A stretch of 33,409 nt of DNA from Candidatus Poribacteria bacterium (GTDB lineage: Bacteria > Poribacteria > WGA-4E > WGA-3G): assembly GCA_009839975.1 (NCBI GenBank), contig VXOP01000074.1, positions 1 to 33,409 on the forward strand, written 5' to 3'. Of the stretch, positions 32,001 through 33,409 are shown piece after piece. Numbering within the stretch: the stretch's first letter is position 1; each line of letters starts with the position of its first letter. A program made the translations under genes and the position numbers. The notes below the pieces were generated by a model, which was given only the letters and a program-made list of their open reading frames with translations, made no database searches and was not told the origin of the DNA.

Positions 32001-32978
32001 ATGGAATTTCGCTCACTTGCTCCTGAAGAATTTGATGCATGGCTTGATCATGTAGCACACGTCTTTTCGGGAAGTCGTCAATACTTCTCAAACCATTGGT
32101 ACAACGATCCGTGGAAGGATTTTGAGGGAATTCGCGTTGCGGTTGATGCTGGAAAGATCGTTAGCACCTTACGAGTCTTTATTAGAAAGATGTACTTACA
32201 TGGTCAACCCATTTCTGTCGGAGGTATTGGAGAAGTTAGCACACGTCACGAATACAGGAAACGTGGACTCGCCACACAACTCCTCAAAGATTCAATCCAG
32301 TTTATGGAAGATCGGAACATTGCCATCTCCATGCTACACGGAAACCAACGTATCTATTCGGGTGAAGGATGGGAAAGCGTTCCTCGATACTATGCCAAGA
32401 AGACACTCTTCGCTGCAAATCAGCAGGTTTGGAAAGTCCGTCCTGTCAATTTTAAAGATGCGGACGAAGTCAGTCAACTCGCTGCACTCTACCACACTTA
32501 TTCTCAGAAATTCAACGGTACATTTGTTAGAGATGATATGAAATACTGGACTGACTGGGTTCAGACAGAATCTCCGAGCTTATGGGTTGCTCAACGACAC
32601 AATCGAATTGATGGATATGTTTCTATCAGAAAGCGGAATGGAGCATTAGGCGTCAAAGAATTCGCCGTATCAGAGGACTTATTTACAGAGAACGGTGCAA
32701 CAGACTTTTTTGAGGTTATGTTGTCTGATGTAATTGCCCAGATGGGTGAGGTAAAACTTGAAGTAGCGTATCCCGCGCCGATTGCTGATGGTTTCAATGC
32801 TCCGAAGGTTGAGACTTACGGAAGCACAATGTATCGTGTTATAGACACCCAAGCCTTTCCATCTAACTTGCAGAAAGAACTCAAAACTACACTTCCGGAC
32901 CTACTCCATAGTCAAGCGAAGGAACTGTCACAAGACATCCGCTCCCATCACGTCTTTTGGCAGACTGACGGATTTTAA
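32001..32978 (+). CDS. GNAT-family acetyltransferase (Eis-like N-terminus)
   Basis: A 325-aa protein with an N-terminal GNAT domain. The acetyl-CoA pyrophosphate-binding motif A is EYRKRGLATQLLKDSIQFM, preceded by strand VGGIGEVSTRHE. RIYSGEGWESVPRYYAKKTLF corresponds to the motif B region, where GNATs have a Tyr near the sulfur. The remaining half (about 150-325) may be a second, degenerate GNAT fold, as in Eis-type enzymes. The substrate is unknown. It starts 15 nt after the NHL gene and is probably co-transcribed with it. Its 3' end overlaps the DUF433 gene on the other strand by 51 nt. Confidence 0.85.
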   Translation: MEFRSLAPEEFDAWLDHVAHVFSGSRQYFSNHWYNDPWKDFEGIRVAVDAGKIVSTLRVFIRKMYLHGQPISVGGIGEVSTRHEYRKRGLATQLLKDSIQFMEDRNIAISMLHGNQRIYSGEGWESVPRYYAKKTLFAANQQVWKVRPVNFKDADEVSQLAALYHTYSQKFNGTFVRDDMKYWTDWVQTESPSLWVAQRHNRIDGYVSIRKRNGALGVKEFAVSEDLFTENGATDFFEVMLSDVIAQMGEVKLEVAYPAPIADGFNAPKVETYGSTMYRVIDTQAFPSNLQKELKTTLPDLLHSQAKELSQDIRSHHVFWQTDGF

Positions 32979-33164
32979 TGCGCGTACTGCATAGCCAAGC
33001 ACCGCCCGAATGCTTTCCTCGCTCAATATCGGATAATCTGCAATAATCTCTTCGTTTGTCATTCCGTTTGCCAATAGTCCCAACACATGTTCAACGCTTA
33101 TACGCGTGCCTTCAATTACAGGTTTCCCACCAAGGATTCCCGGATTAGCAATAATTCTAACCAT
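32928..33164 (-). CDS. DUF433 antitoxin-like protein (orphan)
   Basis: A 78-aa winged-helix-type protein of the DUF433 (VapB45-like) family: NPGILGGKPVIEGTRISVEHVL, then GMTNEEIIADYPILSEESIRAVLGYA. Such genes usually precede a DUF5615/PIN-like toxin gene on the same strand. Here none follows; the sequence downstream is the end of the acetyltransferase gene read in reverse. The last roughly 15 residues (KSVSLPKDVMGADVL) lie in that overlap and probably replace the original C-terminus. The ATG has GGAGAG upstream and a candidate promoter at 33205-33233. Confidence 0.85.
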   Translation of the reverse strand: MVRIIANPGILGGKPVIEGTRISVEHVLGLLANGMTNEEIIADYPILSEESIRAVLGYAVRALKSVSLPKDVMGADVL

Positions 33165-33204
33165 AATTATTTCTCTCCATTATGAGGTTTTTTAACCAAT
33201 AGAT

Positions 33205-33233
33205 ATTTTACCAAAGTCTTGGTATTATATCAA
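33205..33233 (-). promoter_or_regulatory. Candidate promoter of the DUF433 gene
   Basis: On the minus strand: TTGATA, 17-nt spacer, TAAAAT. The predicted start is near 33198, 34 nt before the ATG at 33164. The -35 box lies in one of the short repeats at the window's right end. Confidence 0.5.
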
Positions 33234-33409
33234 ACCGTTTGTTTCCATGAGGTGTGTAAAGTTTTTGGCATGACGTCATGATGAACGTCATGCCAAAAAA
33301 GCATCTGCTCAGAATTTGGCATTATCAAACCGTAGCACATTCATCTTGATTGTGCAACGCAGCACGTCAACCTACGCGATAATGTTTCTGCTCAGCATTG
33401 GGTCTTATC
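33219..33409. repeat. Degenerate short direct repeats at the right end
   Basis: Two related patterns occur. TTGGTATTATATCAAACCGT (33219-33238) and TTGGCATTATCAAACCGT (33316-33333) differ by one base and a 2-nt indel and flank the hairpin. A longer unit beginning TCTGCTCAG occurs at 33304-33326 and at 33387-33409, with 18 of 23 bases the same and an 83-nt period. No ORF of note lies in the 245 nt after the DUF433 start. The window ends within the last copy, so the extent is unknown. Confidence 0.4.
33262..33299. terminator. Perfect 15-bp hairpin, likely bidirectional terminator
   Basis: TTTTTGGCATGACGT, 8-nt loop, ACGTCATGCCAAAAA. The A- and T-runs at the base of the stem give a T-run after the hairpin on the minus strand, and A-runs that pair on the other. 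It lies upstream of the DUF433 gene, so it would end a minus-strand transcript coming from outside the window, or be part of a palindromic repeat. Confidence 0.65.

Noticed and set aside
1-33409. tRNA, rRNA or CRISPR elements
   Set aside because: No cloverleaf with a GGTTCGAATCC-type arm, no rRNA sequence and no regularly spaced direct repeats were seen on reading both strands.

Overview
**Organism.** The window is a Gram-negative-type bacterial chromosome segment with moderately low GC (low-to-mid 40s by eye, not calculated). Several features together suggest a Poribacteria-like or other deep-branching uncultured lineage. These are a futalosine-type menaquinone pathway (mqnE, mqnA), a phytanoyl-CoA-dioxygenase-family oxygenase, a sugar-isomerase TIM barrel, a MetallophosN/C-type phosphoesterase, a PorX/PorY-like pair and a scatter of small antitoxin-like genes. 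This placement is inference from gene content; there is no rRNA or tRNA in the window.

**Layout, 1-5.7 kb (minus strand).** The left edge holds remnants of small accessory genes. They are the first codons of a PIN-type toxin, an antitoxin broken by an in-frame stop, and two tandem copies of a 74-aa gene, one frameshifted. Next come RNase E/G (rng) and a two-component pair: a PorX-like response regulator with a PglZ phosphatase domain, and its PorY-like kinase.

**5.8-12.5 kb.** Divergent from the kinase is an operon of a HAD-like protein, a YfcH-type epimerase and an aminotransferase. A short-chain dehydrogenase follows. Convergent to it is a PhyH dioxygenase-metallophosphatase pair on the minus strand.

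**12.6-23.3 kb (plus strand).** This is a core housekeeping block: rpsB-tsf-frr-cdsA-dxr-rseP-type 4 UDG-priA, then a class I aldolase-like gene. pyrH (between tsf and frr) and uppS (between frr and cdsA) are absent from their common positions. rpsB follows a strong promoter and a structured leader that contains an anti-Shine-Dalgarno sequence with two possible partners.

**23.4-28.6 kb.** A small conserved protein overlaps a truncated HNH-endonuclease gene. On the minus strand an isomerase, a SAM hydrolase (DUF62) and trpS form a likely operon. A promoter region with two overlapping -10 boxes separates this from mqnE-mqnA and a Fur-family regulator.

**29-33.4 kb.** This part holds a sigma-70 region 4-like regulator with a long leader, a 678-aa exported NHL-propeller protein that may end in an outer-membrane barrel, a GNAT acetyltransferase, and an orphan DUF433 antitoxin-like gene that overlaps the acetyltransferase tail to tail. 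The right edge has a perfect 15-bp hairpin and degenerate short direct repeats.

**How the genes work together.** Most genes are central metabolism: translation, isoprenoid and phospholipid synthesis, membrane proteolysis, replication restart and menaquinone. The least ordinary items are the rpsB leader switch, the PorX/PorY pair beside RNase E/G, the CX5CX2C motif in MqnE, and several decayed toxin-antitoxin-like modules. I do not see a large undescribed multi-gene defence or biosynthetic system here.
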